A DNA stretch of 64,000 nucleotides from Cristatella mucedo (Eukaryota > Bryozoa > Phylactolaemata > Cristatellidae), in the NCBI GenBank assembly GCA_009760855.2, contig WPIO01000204.1, positions 186,001 through 250,000 of the forward strand. The letters run 5' to 3'. The position numbers and the translations under genes were made by a program. The notes under the pieces are model-generated. The model ran no database searches, was not told the DNA's origin, and saw only the letters and a list, made by a program, of their open reading frames with translations. Below are positions 1-10,786 of the stretch, in pieces (position 1 is the first letter of the stretch; every line of letters starts with the position of its first letter).

Positions 1-899
1 CCTGCACGCCTCCTAGCCCCTTAAGATAACCTACCCCATACCCATCCTTTAGGCTTCCTATGACCCGCAAGTCGTCATATCTTTAGTATCACCGGCTCAT
101 ACTCGATATGCTCACTGAAGACTTCCAGGGACGTCGATGAGCACGTCGAGATTGGTATATCATGTTTTTGTCAGTGGGTAGTGTCTATAGCTTTATTCCG
201 ATAATAAATATTTGTGTCAGAACTTTTGCTCTTTGACTGGGAATGACAACCTAAAGGTCGTCTGCTTTCTCCATGAATGGTGCATTCATGGGATGATAAA
301 AACAGCAATAATAACAAACTTTCGAGCGCCTACTGATAACTAACTCTTTTAAAGTTTAGTATTTTGAAAAGAAAGAAAATAGACTGGCAAGTAAAAATGC
401 TAATAATGTCCGTAAACCTTTGCTTAATAAAGACAATTACGAAAGGTGGCTCATAAACTGCTATGCGAAAATATCCCAATCATGCAGGGGTGAACTGAAA
501 GCAGCATGTAATGAGCCGGTCTGCCGTAAGTCGTAGTCTTATGATGCCTGACATAAAATATACATCGGTCTCACTGATTGAAACGGCCCATCCGATGCCA
601 ATAAAGACCTACTTAATTAAAATAAAACATGCCAGCGTAATCTAAACACACGGCCTTAATTCAGCCTTCGATCACAATGCGATTGCACAAGGAATAGCTC
701 ATCACGAAAGAGAGAAGAAAAAGCCTCGTCGGCCTTGGTTTTTGACTTACCAGCGGTGAACAAATGACGCCGCTCAAAGCTTATTTCTTCTATCAAAAAC
801 GATCATGCCTAGCAGCCAAGGTAACTAAAGTGAAATAAACAAATTTGCATGTACTTGTATATTACCATAAAATCATCGTGACTCATGCATGGTATAGAT

Positions 900-2447
900 T
901 AATGGAACGAGTTGTGGCAGAGTAGCTGAACTGATGCATTGCAACTTCAAACCGCCCTAGTAAGTTCCATTCTAGTTTTTCAGCTAATCACTCCACAGAA
1001 TCAGCTATCCTTCTGGCGTATAACGAACTAATTAAGAATGGAGACTTAGGTAGAGTATCAATGCTTGTTTTTTTTTCGAACGTTTGGCAGCTTTTGATAC
1101 TATCAATCGATAAGTCCTTCTCGAGTGCCTCTCACCGCGCCTGGACATCACTGGCACTGTATTGCTCTGCAGTGCAATTCAGGTCCTTTCTCAGAGGGAG
1201 ACTCCAGAGTATTGATGTGAATGAACCAAGATCATCCGAGGAGCTTCTGAAAATGGGGTACCTCAGGGCTCTGTGATTGATCCCATTGTTTTTACTGTGT
1301 ATTCTTTCCCTCTTGCCGATGCGATTGCTGGGCAAAATCTAGGCATTCACTTCGATATCAATCGCTCTCAATAATAGCTTAACCTTGATCTCTCACAGCC
1401 CTCCAGCACGTTGAGTTCTCTCAACTCTCTTACCGCAAGTATTAATGACATCCACAAATTGATGGCAGCAAGCTAACGATTTTTATTATTTCCATATTTG
1501 AATGACGTCCTAGAGAACTTTCTAGTTATGGAAAAACCAAGTGTAACTCAGAAATTGAAAAACTCAACACTCACAGTCGGCTTTGCTAACCAATTTTCTA
1601 TTCAATTTGCAAGAAACCTAGGTATCACATTCCAAAGTGACCTCTCATTACACGACCACATCAGCTCTACAGTCAAATCAGCCTACCTTCAGTTACATAA
1701 AATTAAATATTATTTGGGCTAGTTAAGATACGAAATGTCAAGTCTAAATTGGTCTATGAATTTGTGACATACCGTTTCAACTATTGCAGCTCCTTGCTTG
1801 CTGATCTACTGGTCTGTGCAATCATTCACTTACAGCTTGTGTAAAACTAAGCAACCAGGCTTATGTGTCGTGAGCGTAGCAGTCACCAAATTCCGCCACT
1901 TCCAGTCGATCTAACTGCTTCCGAGTCAAGTGACATATTGACTTCATGGTTCTGTCACTACTTTGTAGGTCCTTTCATTCATTGGCTCAAACACCCTATG
2001 AGATTTACTCCCCACCAAGGCGAATCAGTGTAGCACTCGCTTTTTGGAATCGAAACGTTTACCTGTCTGTTGCACGAACCTCATATCTTTCGGAGACCGT
2101 GCCCTTAGTCCGCATGCTAATGCAAACTGGAGCTGACTTCCGACTTGAGTCATGAAATCCCTCGACTTGACCAGATTTAACAAGAAAATTAAAACGAGCC
2201 TTTTTATCACAGCAGTGAGTGGATCGACCGATTCGTCCTTTATGTGCTTTTGCGTTCTGACAGTGTGCATGCTGTCGCTAACCGTATTTGAATGCTGACC
2301 ATACGAATGTCGCCATTAACGATGTCATTCTTGTTGCCATTGTGCTACTGCTAACCACCTGAAGGTGCTTCCTTTGCAGGAAATTTAATGAACCTAGAAA
2401 AACATCTAGTTTCCCGTGTGTGCTTTGTCAAATGTATTATTATTCAT
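900..2447 (+). mobile_element. LINE A copy a, 5'-truncated and decayed
   Basis: This is a degenerate non-LTR retrotransposon fragment on the plus strand. Near 903-930 the reading resembles the RT start (ERVVAE then a stop then LN). Near 1,160-1,265 it gives RGRLQSIDVNEPRSSEELLK, the segment just before the PQGS motif. At 1,498-1,722 it gives a MEKPSVTQ and ARNLGITFQSDLSL segment that matches the post-RT region of the other LINE A copies. The C-terminal part follows to about 2,155, and a decayed terminal hairpin with an ATTATTATT tail ends near 2,447. Frameshifts and stops occur throughout, so it encodes nothing. The copy is also present in duplicate 2 (51.2-52.4 kb), where the segment equivalent to about 900-1,345 is missing, so it inserted before the duplication. 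Confidence 0.75.
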
Positions 2448-2835
2448 ATTCTTATTTTGTCTCCATGAAAGTGCTGCAAACTTGGCCGTCAACGAAGCGA
2501 TTTGCTACGTACAAGCCTGCTGCATGTTGGTATCGCTAAGCTACAACACACGTGCTGGTTTTAAATCTAGCTACGCTACAGGCAGCTTAGGCATGGGCAG
2601 CTTTATCAGCCTTCCGAAACGCAAGTGTGCGTACTTCAGGAGTCTGGAAGTCGAACGCCGATACTGGGTACTCCTATTTGAGCTGCTAGTCTCCCTTTCT
2701 TTACGTCATTGACCATGAGTCATTGCTAATCCGACAATCCGACGACTTCGAACCTACGCTACAAGGCTAATGAATTGCACAGAACAGTCAGACTGCGTCT
2801 TGTCTTGCAGATGGTAGACTTGAGCAGAGATCTAT

Positions 2836-3352
2836 AAAAATAATTATGATAACATTAATAGAACACTCGATAAAGCTTTCCCATAGAACTAAATCTCGTT
2901 CGAGGCACTTTTGTTTCCTGGAAAGGACGTGCTATCGAATGGTTAATGGTAGCATGATCAATAAACAACACAAATAATATATTTAGGTGTGGCATACATA
3001 GTGTCAGCATTCAAGTGTGGTTAGTGGCAGCATGAATAGTGTCAGCTCGCATAAGCAAATTAAGGACGAATGGCAGGGACACATTAATTGCTATTATACT
3101 GATTAATTGGTGAGATTTTAGTTTATTTTTAAATGTGGTCAAGTCAGGAGATTCATGACGGGAGTCGGGTGTGAGTTCCAGACTTTCTTGAGCCTACGAA
3201 CTTAAGATACGGTCTCCAAAGAATTTGAGATTTGTACGAGGTATAGGTAAGCGATTAGGTTCCGAAAAGTGGGTGGTGTGATGCTTAGCATAGTGTGGGC
3301 GTAAATCTGAAAGGCCGGCTGGAGCCGAAGGACGAAATAAGCTAGATCTACT
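2836..3352 (-). mobile_element. LINE A copy b, 3' fragment on the minus strand
   Basis: Read on the minus strand this is the C-terminal part and 3' UTR of LINE A: phrases equivalent to the last ORF2 codons, the repeated GCATGCTGACAC-type UTR phrases and the decayed terminal hairpin at about 2,868-2,912. It lines up directly with 18,420-18,920. It is shared with duplicate 2 (52,850-53,470), so it predates the duplication. It has no intact reading frame. Confidence 0.75.
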
Positions 3353-3452
3353 TTAAAAAGTTATACGACTCTAAACAGCAGGTTTCGTCTAAGTTTAGGT
3401 TCAGTTCCGTATCTGTATTTTCTTTCCAAAGATCTAGTTTATGCACTAATAT

Positions 3453-3602
3453 GCTGCGTAAAAAAATTCATTTATATAGCGCCCCAAGAGAACTTAATCT
3501 CTATTCAGGCTCTTCACGTATGCCTCGGGGCTCGAGCCCACGACCTCAGTCAGACCTTGGTCGGGCGAGCACCTTAACCGCTAGACCAAACCAGCTCTCC
3601 GT
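3453..3602 (-). mobile_element. SINE1 copy (tRNA-derived), minus strand
   Basis: The minus-strand reading starts with a tRNA-like head (TGGTCTAGCGG as an A-box-like motif, then GGCTCGAGCCCC as a B-box-like motif) and ends in a hairpin tail (AGAGATTAAGTTCTCT core, then GGGCGCTATATAAATGAATT). The tail hairpin is the one found at the 3' end of LINE A. Duplicate 2 has an empty site here (about 53,555). The flanks show CGTA on both sides (TGCGTA before, TCCGTAGACC after), a plausible short target-site duplication. It therefore inserted after the 5 kb duplication. SINEs encode no protein and depend on LINE enzymes; the assignment rests on the tRNA-like head, the shared tail and the empty site. Confidence 0.85.
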
Positions 3603-5065
3603 AGACCTTCTTTGCCTGTACAGACAAGCAATTTAGGAGTAGGAAACGGTTGTTTGGTTACCGCGGTAGCAGCGGTACCTCTCTTTTGCAATAAGGTTTA
3701 AATAGAGTGTCGTGGTGGACATTAGCATATCTCCAAACCACCCAAGTGATTACAGTCAAAGCCGACATACCTTGTATGGTAAATTATTTCTGTTCTTGCT
3801 GTACTTTTCGTCGATGAGCTACGATGCATCCTTGCTTACTAGTATAAGTGACAGAGAATGAATATACGAACCTCTATGTTCCGTTTCCCGAGTAGAGTAG
3901 CTGTACATGGAATTTCCCACTTCATGATGTCACTCCGTTAGAAGCAACTTCTGGCATAACGTGCGAGTATAAATCGGCTGTAAGTTAGAACCTGTAACAC
4001 GTTTAGAAATGTTCCGAATACTACTTAAATGGTTGCAATTTAGTTAGCGACCGAATTTCTACAGTATCCACAGAATTATTTAATGTCCTTACTTACGCGG
4101 CTATACCTTGTACAAAATTGACCGCTTGCTACCGTTCCCAACAAAACACAGGTACACACAAACACAAAAATACTTACAAATACACATGCACATGCATATA
4201 CATTTCCACACGAGCATGCAGACTATCAGGTACATACAAGCATGCCCATAGATGCGATCACACATTCGTAAATAACGTATGGATGTGGCGCTCCCTCGAG
4301 CTCACCATATACCTTTGCAAGAGCCCTCCAGTCGACATATGGTCAGGCTAAGTATTACAACCGAGCAAAAAGTCCCATGGTTCCAAAACCAAGCGCTTTA
4401 TTAGCAGCAATCACCAGACCAAGCACAGTCTTCATACTCTAGACGGCTGCCGGTGTAGTGAGATGTATACTTCTTCATCGTCTGTCGCTCCCTTAACATG
4501 CACTCATTCGGCAGCCCTATACTGCAACCGTGCATTGCTTTTGCACCGTCAAGCCGTTGTTCCTTCCCGACGCCCTACAGCTAGCAGCAGTCTGTGGAAG
4601 ATGAATGTCCCTCCCGCCGAAGATGCCAGGTTGCACTGATTCGTGTCGAAATGCTTCGTTATATGCCAAGAGCTTTTGCCCTCCCCTCAGCCGCTCGAAA
4701 GCCTGTTGTGGCTTTGAGAATCTGATCACATGCAGGGCCACAGCCAAAGTCTCACTGGGTCATAGGAATCGTTCTCTGTAGCCCATGTCCTCCTAATCGG
4801 GCAACAGATCAGTGATCCTTTTGCTTAAGTTGGGTCCGGCATCTGTCACCCTGAGGCTGTCTATGTCACAGCTGTGCCGCAATGACCAGGCAGATAATTA
4901 GACTATTCTTCGACGACTTGGAGTAAAGTGGGCAAGCCTAGCCTCTCAGCTCTAACTGGAACACTGCAGAACCGAATTGTGGGCAGACTCCGGACCACTA
5001 TGCGGTCTATCTCCTGTCCATCCAAACCTATTCAGTCCAGTAGCTGTATTTGCTCAGTTCCGGTA

Positions 5066-5243
5066 TAATAAATAATAGCTGATTTAACAGCCTCTTTTTT
5101 ATAGCGACAGAAGAGCCTTTACGGCTATCACAACCACTTGCAGTGGCGATAAAGAATCGCCCACCGCAGGATTCGACACCACGACCTCGGGGCCGAGGTC
5201 GTGAAAAGCAACCGCCTTACCTAGTGAGCCATTATGGCTCACC
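5066..5243 (-). mobile_element. SINE2 copy (tRNA-derived), minus strand
   Basis: The minus-strand reading begins with a tRNA-like head: TGGCTCACTAGG as A box and GTGTCGAATCC as B box, with the pair CACGACCTCGG / CCGAGGTCGTG between them. A body follows with GGGCGATTCTTTATCGCC and AAAGGCTCTTCTGTCGC, and then an AT-rich end. Other copies are at 7,741, 60,030 and 61,871. Duplicate 2 is empty at the matching point (near 55,222), so this insertion is younger than the duplication. I see no clear target-site duplication. Confidence 0.87.
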
Positions 5244-5498
5244 AGTCCTGATTGGCGTCGTCACATGCCCACGGGATCGACCTCTCGAGTCTTGATTGGT
5301 TGCTCCAAACTAAGCCCGACGTCTAGCTCAGTTTTGCCTCCTGCCCCGCGAGTCTCAGGCTTCATCTGGTGGTTCTATCAGCATTACAGTCCTCCTGGAG
5401 TGTCAGTATCAGCTCCCAGTCTTTTTGCTGCGCCTCACACCTATCAGCTCCTACTCTCCATCCTCCTACCAGCATGTGTGATCAGACGATAGCAGCTG

Positions 5499-5894
5499 GT
5501 GCCAAACTCTGCAGCTAGGCTTGTCTGCCGTGAGCGTCGCAGTTGCCACATCACATCACTTCTCGCCGACCTGCACTGGCTGCCAGTCAAGCAACGGATT
5601 GACTTCAAGGCTTTGTCGCTCACTTTTAGGTCCCTTCATTCTATGGCTCCAGCCTATCTCTCAGATATAATACCCCATCAGGCCAAGCATCGTACCACCC
5701 TCTTTTCGGAATCCAACAGTCCACAAATACCCCATACAAACCTCAAATCCTTTGGAGACCGTGCATTTAGTTCGTATGCTCCCAAAGCCTGGAACTCCCT
5801 CCCGACCTGCGTCAGAACATCCCCTGACCTGACCACATGTAAAAAGAATTTAAAAACACACCTATTTAGGACAGCATTTAGTGGGTCCCTGTGA
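5499..5894 (+). pseudogene. LINE A ORF2 C-terminal fragment (about 131 codons)
   Basis: An open frame encodes the region downstream of the reverse transcriptase in CR1/L2-like elements. Recognisable pieces are LHWLPVKQRIDFKAL, then the DRAFSSYAPKAWNSLP block near the end, then KKNLKTHLFRTAF and the stop. Proteins of this class end this way, and the same blocks occur in LINE B (for example DRSFSSAGPRLWNSLP). The fragment lacks endonuclease and catalytic RT motifs, so it is inert. The ATG is internal to the element and is not a real start. Confidence 0.85.
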
Positions 5895-6059
5895 TTCGTC
5901 CTTGATGTGCTTGTGCGTGCAGACACTGCGCATGCTGCCACTAACCACATTTGCATGCTGACCGTGTGCATGTCACCCCTAACCATGTTATTCATTCTGT
6001 TTCTTTATCAAGCATGATTTTACTCACCATTCAATTGTATTTCCGTTTGCAGCAAATGT

Positions 6060-6099
6060 AAAGCGCCCAGAGAGAGATTAAGTTCTCTAAGGGCGCTTT
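6060..6099 (+). other. LINE A terminal hairpin (RNA element)
   Basis: AAAGCGCCC at 6,060-6,068 pairs perfectly with GGGCGCTTT at 6,091-6,099, and the loop contains AGAGATTAAGTTCTCT with its own partial pairing. The same structure lies at the ends of the LINE A copies at 18,435-18,474 and 54,284-54,325. In elements of this class the 3' end of the RNA is what the reverse transcriptase recognises, so this is probably the enzyme's recognition structure. Confidence 0.75.
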
Positions 6100-6125
6100 A
6101 TCAAGTACATTATTATTAATATTGA

Positions 6126-7290
6126 GGTTCTATTCAAATATAGTCATACAATATTTTCGTCGTACTGGTACTAGTAACGATCTTGACAGTCCTGTATATC
6201 TCGACGAAAGTGCTAATCTTGCCATTTTAGGTAGTCTCACATTTTAAGCTTATTTGTTTTACAAATTTCCTTAAGAATGTGGACCTTGGTGGATGCTTTG
6301 AATCTGATTTTGGCATCGTCCATATAATGCTATTTTAAACCGGATACTTAGTTTAAAGCTTGAGACCACAAGAAAGACATTAAATGCTGAAATGAAAGTT
6401 ATCCCAAGCAAATTTCTTCATCCTATATAGCTTCTTAGTTAAATTGTCGTACTTTAGCACATTCTTTATTTTTGAACTATCTAATATGATACCTTTGACC
6501 TTTACCTACCAAAGGATTTAACAGGCTTCTTAGATGTACTCGAAACCTGCATGCCCATTTTATAGAGATTTGAGAATTTGCTTGGCGAGGAGGTAGCAAT
6601 CTAGCTAGGTTTGCTAAAAGTGCAGATATGGCATCAGACTTGGTGCATCTAACCACTGGTTCCGCAAGATGCTCTTGTTCCGGGCCTCTCATTAGGTTGC
6701 AGTAGCCAGTCCCTTTAGCAATAGCGTTCATTAATCTCACCACTGTCACTTAGGCGAAGAAAACATAGAAGCGTCGTAAAACCACCAGGGAGGCTCATCA
6801 GGAATGCCTGTTTTGTATTCTTAGCCATGACCTCCATGCGTGCTAGCACTGAGCAAAATCTCAGCATTGATGTTGACATCCTTGAAGTGCGAAGTGTAAG
6901 TAGTAGGAAGAGACAGTTTATTGTTCCCTTATCGAACAGTACACCAATCTGAGGCCCCTGGATAAAACTGTCTACTATTATGCTTCATTTACTCGGGTTT
7001 CAGGTATATCATATGGCCTTAAATGGACAGTACACATTTTGCAAAATCACAACCTATTTTAACGAAGGCATAAGCTATAAGTATTGTTAGAATTTATTTT
7101 CTTTGATTTGTGACTTTCAGATTGCCATACAGTTTCAAAAGCAACAGCAAGAGCATTTCTGGGCGATTTATTTTTTAACAAATTGTGATGATCGCTCTCT
7201 CACACTCTTTTGCTACTACTTCTATTTGATGCTCACGGTATGGTCGCAAAAATTCCCTGACCTCCTAAATTAGAATAGTGCGTCCTACTA
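6126..7290. other. Unrecognised stretch
   Basis: I see no repeat family, RNA gene or convincing reading frame here. A 90-codon minus-strand frame at 6,477-6,749 has no recognisable domain. Confidence 0.5.
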
Positions 7291-7291
7291 A

Positions 7292-7329
7292 GAGCGAGAG
7301 TGAGAGAGAGGAAGACAGAGAGAGAGAGG

Positions 7330-7377
<48 letters not shown>

Positions 7378-7385
7378 GGAAGAGA

Positions 7386-7453
<68 letters not shown>

Positions 7454-7456
7454 AAG
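7292..7456. repeat. (GA)n microsatellite
   Basis: A long purine tract of GA units with scattered GGA, AAAG and GATA interruptions. It produces long open frames of Arg-Glu or Ser-Leu repeats on both strands, which are not genes. Confidence 0.97.
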
Positions 7457-7740
7457 ACGGAACAAGCCAATGCTCTGACGTCTCAGGGATATTAGTGCCG
7501 AGAAGTGCCACGTGCTTTCTCACCTGATTAATTGTGTTTCTTTTATGCATCTCACCTGGTGCATGAAGTCTTTCCCGCCTTGACGAGACAATAAGGACCA
7601 TTACTATGAGCCCATTGCTGTGTCTCAGCTTATATGTAACAACTTCATACATTACTACCCAGATTGTATATTCGAAACCTGATGTAGGAAACTAAGTAAC
7701 TCTTGGGTATTGGTCTTAGTTCGATATTCACTTTGCCATA

Positions 7741-7900
7741 TTGCGAAGAGGTAAGGAACTTGCTCTTTACGACCGAGGTCGTGGGTTCACATCTGCAGTG
7801 GGTAGATCCCTTATTGCGTAATGCAAGCGGTGGTGATTGCCGTTAAAACTTTACAGCCGTGATTCAAAGGCGGCTGGTAAATCAACTATTACATCAATAT
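7741..7900 (+). mobile_element. SINE2 copy, plus strand, diverged and 5'-trimmed
   Basis: From about 7,750 the sequence follows SINE2: AGGTAAGGAACTTGCTC, then CGAGGTCGTGGGTTCACATC (B-box region), then GCAAGCGGTGGTGATTGCCG, then an AAAGGCGGCTGGTAAATCA-like end and an AT-rich tail (ATTATTAATAAAAT). The A-box end is poorly preserved, so Pol III activity is unlikely. Confidence 0.75.
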
Positions 7901-8040
7901 TATTAATAAAATAAAAGCTGAGAAATTCACTGACTTCAAAATTTGAGTATTTTCCTCTGTTCAGTTAGCTTGATGACCTGCAGCGACTCTTGTTTCCTCG
8001 CTGATTTGATCCAGGCTCACACCCGCCGACAGACATACGC

Positions 8041-8042
<2 letters not shown>

Positions 8043-8132
<90 letters not shown>

Positions 8133-8140
8133 GCACACGT
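8043..8140. repeat. (CA)n microsatellite
   Basis: Nearly uninterrupted CA dinucleotides with an AAC and a GC interruption toward the end. The flanks are not recognised. Confidence 0.97.
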
Positions 8141-8317
8141 GCTGCCGAAAACACGCTCGAAACACCAAGATTACCGCACACCCAAACACTCACGTAGGAA
8201 GCAAGCATACACACACACGAGACAAATGTGAACAATCAAGCTCAGTTAATTAAAGACAAATTAAAACATTCCTTTTTTGTAGTTTGCGGACAGGACTTCG
8301 AAGTAATGTTGTTAATG

Positions 8318-8393
8318 CACATAACAATAATAATAATACATTTGCATGGCGCCATCCTAGAACATACTATCTTTCTAGGCACTTTACAAAGTA
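8318..8393 (-). mobile_element. LINE A/SINE1-type tail fragment
   Basis: An ATAATAATAATA tract is followed by CATTTGCATGGCGCC and, 30 bases on, CTAGGCACTTTACAAA. This is the minus-strand form of the terminal hairpin region shared by LINE A and SINE1. It is too short to say which family it came from. Confidence 0.55.
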
Positions 8394-8404
8394 GTAATAC
8401 TATT

Positions 8405-9000
8405 AATAATCACCATCATATATTGCGCCCTCAGAGAACTTAATCTCTTATGAGGCACTTTAGTTTTGCTGCAAAGAAAGCACAATAGATTCGTTAGCAA
8501 TAGCCTGCTCAATAAAAAACAATAGTAACATAGTTATTGGTGACATGCGTAGAGTCAGCATGCAAGAATAGTTAGTGGCAGCATGCAGCGTGTCTGCACA
8601 CATAAGCATGTAAAGGATGAAAAATTAGGGACCCACTAAATGCTGTGATATATAGATGCGCTTTTAGTTTCCTTTTAAATGTAGTCAAGTCAGAAGATAT
8701 CGTCGCTAAAGATGCCGTGAAAAATTTGTTATTATTAGCCATAGCATACTCAGTGTCAGGCAGGCATACGTTGAAGTACCTTGCACGGGGATAGAATGAA
8801 AAAGTACTGGCTGCATGCACAGTGTCAGCACGCATAAGCACTAGAAAATTACCACTGGAACCCACTAAATTCTGTCGTAAATAGATGTATTTTCAGCTTC
8901 TTTCTAGAATTCGTCAAGTAAGGTGATGTCGTGACGTCGATCGGCGGTGAGTTCCATTCTTTGGAAGCGAATGAACTACGGTCTCCCATTAATTTGAAGT
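8405..9000 (-). mobile_element. LINE A copy d, 3' end, rearranged
   Basis: On the minus strand this is the LINE A 3' UTR and last ORF2 codons. From 8,405 to about 8,720 come the hairpin region, the GCATGC-type UTR phrases and the stretch encoding the final residues. From about 8,800 to 9,000 the same last part appears again (CAGTGTCAGCACGCATAAGCA onward, then the block before DRAFSS). The phrase from the UTR to the ORF end is therefore present twice in tandem, separated by about 70 unrelated bases: either two insertions or one local duplication. It has no coding capacity. Confidence 0.7.
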
Positions 9001-9439
9001 TCGCGAGGATCCTGCAAAGTCATCAAGGGTCATCAGTTCGGGCATACCCTTGACCTGCTTGTTCATGAAAACTCCCGACAGCGGATAGTGCAGATAAGAA
9101 AAACTAATTGCAAATTCACTGTAGATCATGCTGAAAAACCTACACAATCACTTTTAACTTTGGCGACGCCTATTATTTGCTAAATAATAATTACGATTGG
9201 GTCACAGGACCGGTAATTTCGTAGCAGTATTGCAATAGTCAAAGAACCGACTGCCAACTGCTAAATAGACTTGAGCAACAACAACGTTAGAAAAGTAACA
9301 AGCTGTGGAATTTTTCACTGGAAATTTTCTGTTAATAGATTTAGATTGGAATAGTCACTCTTTTATTAACTAACATAGCATACAATCTTACCACGTAAAT
9401 AGCGCTACAAACGTGCAATGCTCGCTGGCTATTCATTCA
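9001..9439. other. Unrecognised stretch left of the satellite array
   Basis: AT-rich sequence without a recognisable element or reading frame. It may include very diverged satellite; I could align only from about 9,440 rightwards. Confidence 0.45.
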
Positions 9440-9814
9440 AAATTTCTGCCCCATCATTTGTTTCGTCTATTCGTGTCTGCTGTTTGCTCAAAAGGCCTAT
9501 TTAGAGAGAGCAAAAAGAGGCAACTTTGATCTTAGAGCCTATTTTTATTACCACTCCAAGATACGTTAAAATCTTCCTAAAGTTAGTGCAGGAGAACCGA
9601 ATGTTCACTTTTAATTGTATGATCTGAGTGCCTAAAACGTTTGCTCATGAAAATGTTTGCAGAGAGCAGAGCCGGGCAGTACGTGTCGACTGAACCTTGT
9701 CAATAATAAAGACAATACATATTTTCATTGACGTAACAAGGGGAACAAATACAAGACTAATTGGCCGACTATAACAAGATTCAACATCTCTACGTAATGG
9801 GCCTCGATTAGTAA

Positions 9815-10786
9815 TTTAATGTAATCTAATGTGTCTCTTTCTGTAAATCCATAAAGCCTTAAAGACTATGTGGGCGTTACGCAGGATAGTTTTTTATCGA
9901 AACTCACAGCCTAAGAGACTTTCGGTACCAATTCGGTAGCCAGCCGACTTCATCACACTCACAGATGAGAAAGTGGGAAACATATTAGAGTCAGGAGAGC
10001 AGTTGAGATAATGAGTAGCATGGACGTAGCAGCTCAGGACCGCTGAAAAGGATGAGCCATACTCGGCAGCAAGAGAGTAGCTTTCGTTTCGTAAGAATTG
10101 TGGAGACGAGTTCCACAGTCTAGGACCAGCAGAGCTTAAGCTTCTGCCGCCAACGGTCTTTAAGCGGAGGAATGGAACAGCTAATCTATTTTCAATACAG
10201 AACCTGAGGGCGAAGAGGCGGACAATGGTGCAGCAGTTCAGCTAGGAACTGAGGAGCCAAGCCATGGAGGGCCTTATGGGTCAGAGTTAGAACTTTGCTT
10301 TGGATCCGTTGATCAACCGGCAGCCACCCTAGCTCTTTTAGCAAAGGAGACACGTGGTCAAACCTCAGTGATTTGAAAACTAGTCTTGTAGCCGCATTCA
10401 CAGCTATCTGAAGTGGCCTAGTTGCATCTTTTGGTAGTCCAGCCAAAATGGAATTACATTAATCAAGCCGAGACAGAACTAAGGAGCTGGTTAAACGTTT
10501 TGCAAGCCACTGTGCAAGACAGGTCCTAATCTTAGATCGGAATCGGAAGGAATGGCTAGCTGTAGAAGCAGTCTGTAGAGTCAGCAGTCTGTAGCACCTG
10601 TGGAAGCAGAATACAGCCTTTAAAATATAGGAAGCTGCCAAAAACGCCACCTAAATTTTAAGCATGTGGTGACGGTCGCACGGCAGCATCACCTATTGGA
10701 AGAAGCCTTTTAATCCAGCCACATGCTTAGGGTGTCCTATGAGGAGCAGTTAAGATTTATCGTCATTTAGTTTCAAGAAGTTTTGC
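9815..10786 (-). mobile_element. LINE B copy 0, 5'-truncated, inside satellite I
   Basis: The minus-strand reading encodes the C-terminal part of LINE B in broken frames: a LVLSRLD segment (10,459-10,650), MAGLPKDATRPLQ, then LKELGWLPVDQRIQSKVL and LTHKALHGLAPQFLAELL (10,192-10,446). The FSSAGP...LWNSLP-type region and 3' UTR follow down to about 9,825, ending with ACATTAGATTACATTA. The flanking satellite resumes on both sides (CTCGATTAG on the left, GTAGCGATCG on the right), which defines the insertion. Lacking RT motifs and full of frame breaks, it is dead. Confidence 0.88.

Larger units (their letters stand above)
1..5490 (+). repeat. Segmental duplication, copy 1 (direct, partner at about 50.2-55.45 kb)
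   Basis: Nearly the whole of this stretch can be followed in the same order and orientation at about 50,200-55,450. Matching landmarks include 146-240 with 50,376-50,470, about 1,381 with 51,214, 2,488 with 52,490, 3,700 with 53,660, 4,096 with 54,055, 4,810-4,850 with 54,925 and 5,240-5,440 with 55,220-55,420. Similarity is clear by eye but interrupted by many substitutions and small indels, so this is an old duplication, not an assembly echo. The copy may begin before base 1. It ends close to where a LINE A 3' fragment starts (5,485). It carries LINE A fragments shared with copy 2 (older than the duplication) and a SINE1 and a SINE2 absent from copy 2 (younger). I recognise no host gene in it. 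The unshared parts of 2,448-2,836 and 3,600-5,060 hold nothing identifiable apart from A/C-rich simple sequence near 4,140-4,210. Confidence 0.85.
5485..6125 (+). mobile_element. LINE A copy c, well-preserved 3' end
   Basis: This 5'-truncated LINE A on the plus strand has the best preserved C-terminus and 3' end of the family in the window. The ORF2 tail runs to a stop near 5,894. A 3' UTR follows with repeated phrases around GCATGCTGCCACTAACCACA. The element ends in a perfect nine-base-pair hairpin (stems 6,060-6,068 and 6,091-6,099) and an ATTATTAATATT tail. It starts just where similarity between the two 5 kb duplicates ends, so its insertion may mark or have caused that boundary. Confidence 0.88.

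Noticed and set aside
2416-2712. 98-codon plus-strand frame with a hydrophobic start
   Set aside because: The duplicate at 52,440-52,710 has stops and indels in this frame, so it is not conserved as protein.
4517-4869. Frames on the minus strand of both 5 kb copies sharing ALHVI and QAFERLRGG (4,517-4,747 and 54,675-54,869)
   Set aside because: Outside these words the copies shift frame relative to each other, so nucleotide homology and not protein conservation explains the match.
6477-6749. 90-codon minus-strand frame with a T-G-Y-C ... C spacing faintly like retroelement C-terminal regions
   Set aside because: The likeness is limited to a few scattered residues, and neighbouring frames contain no further retroelement motif.
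7233-7652. Long Ser/Leu-rich and Arg/Glu-rich reading frames
   Set aside because: They are translations of the (GA)n tract on both strands; the short non-repetitive ends match nothing I know.
7943-8235. His/Thr-rich and Val/Cys-rich frames
   Set aside because: They are translations of the (CA)n tract.
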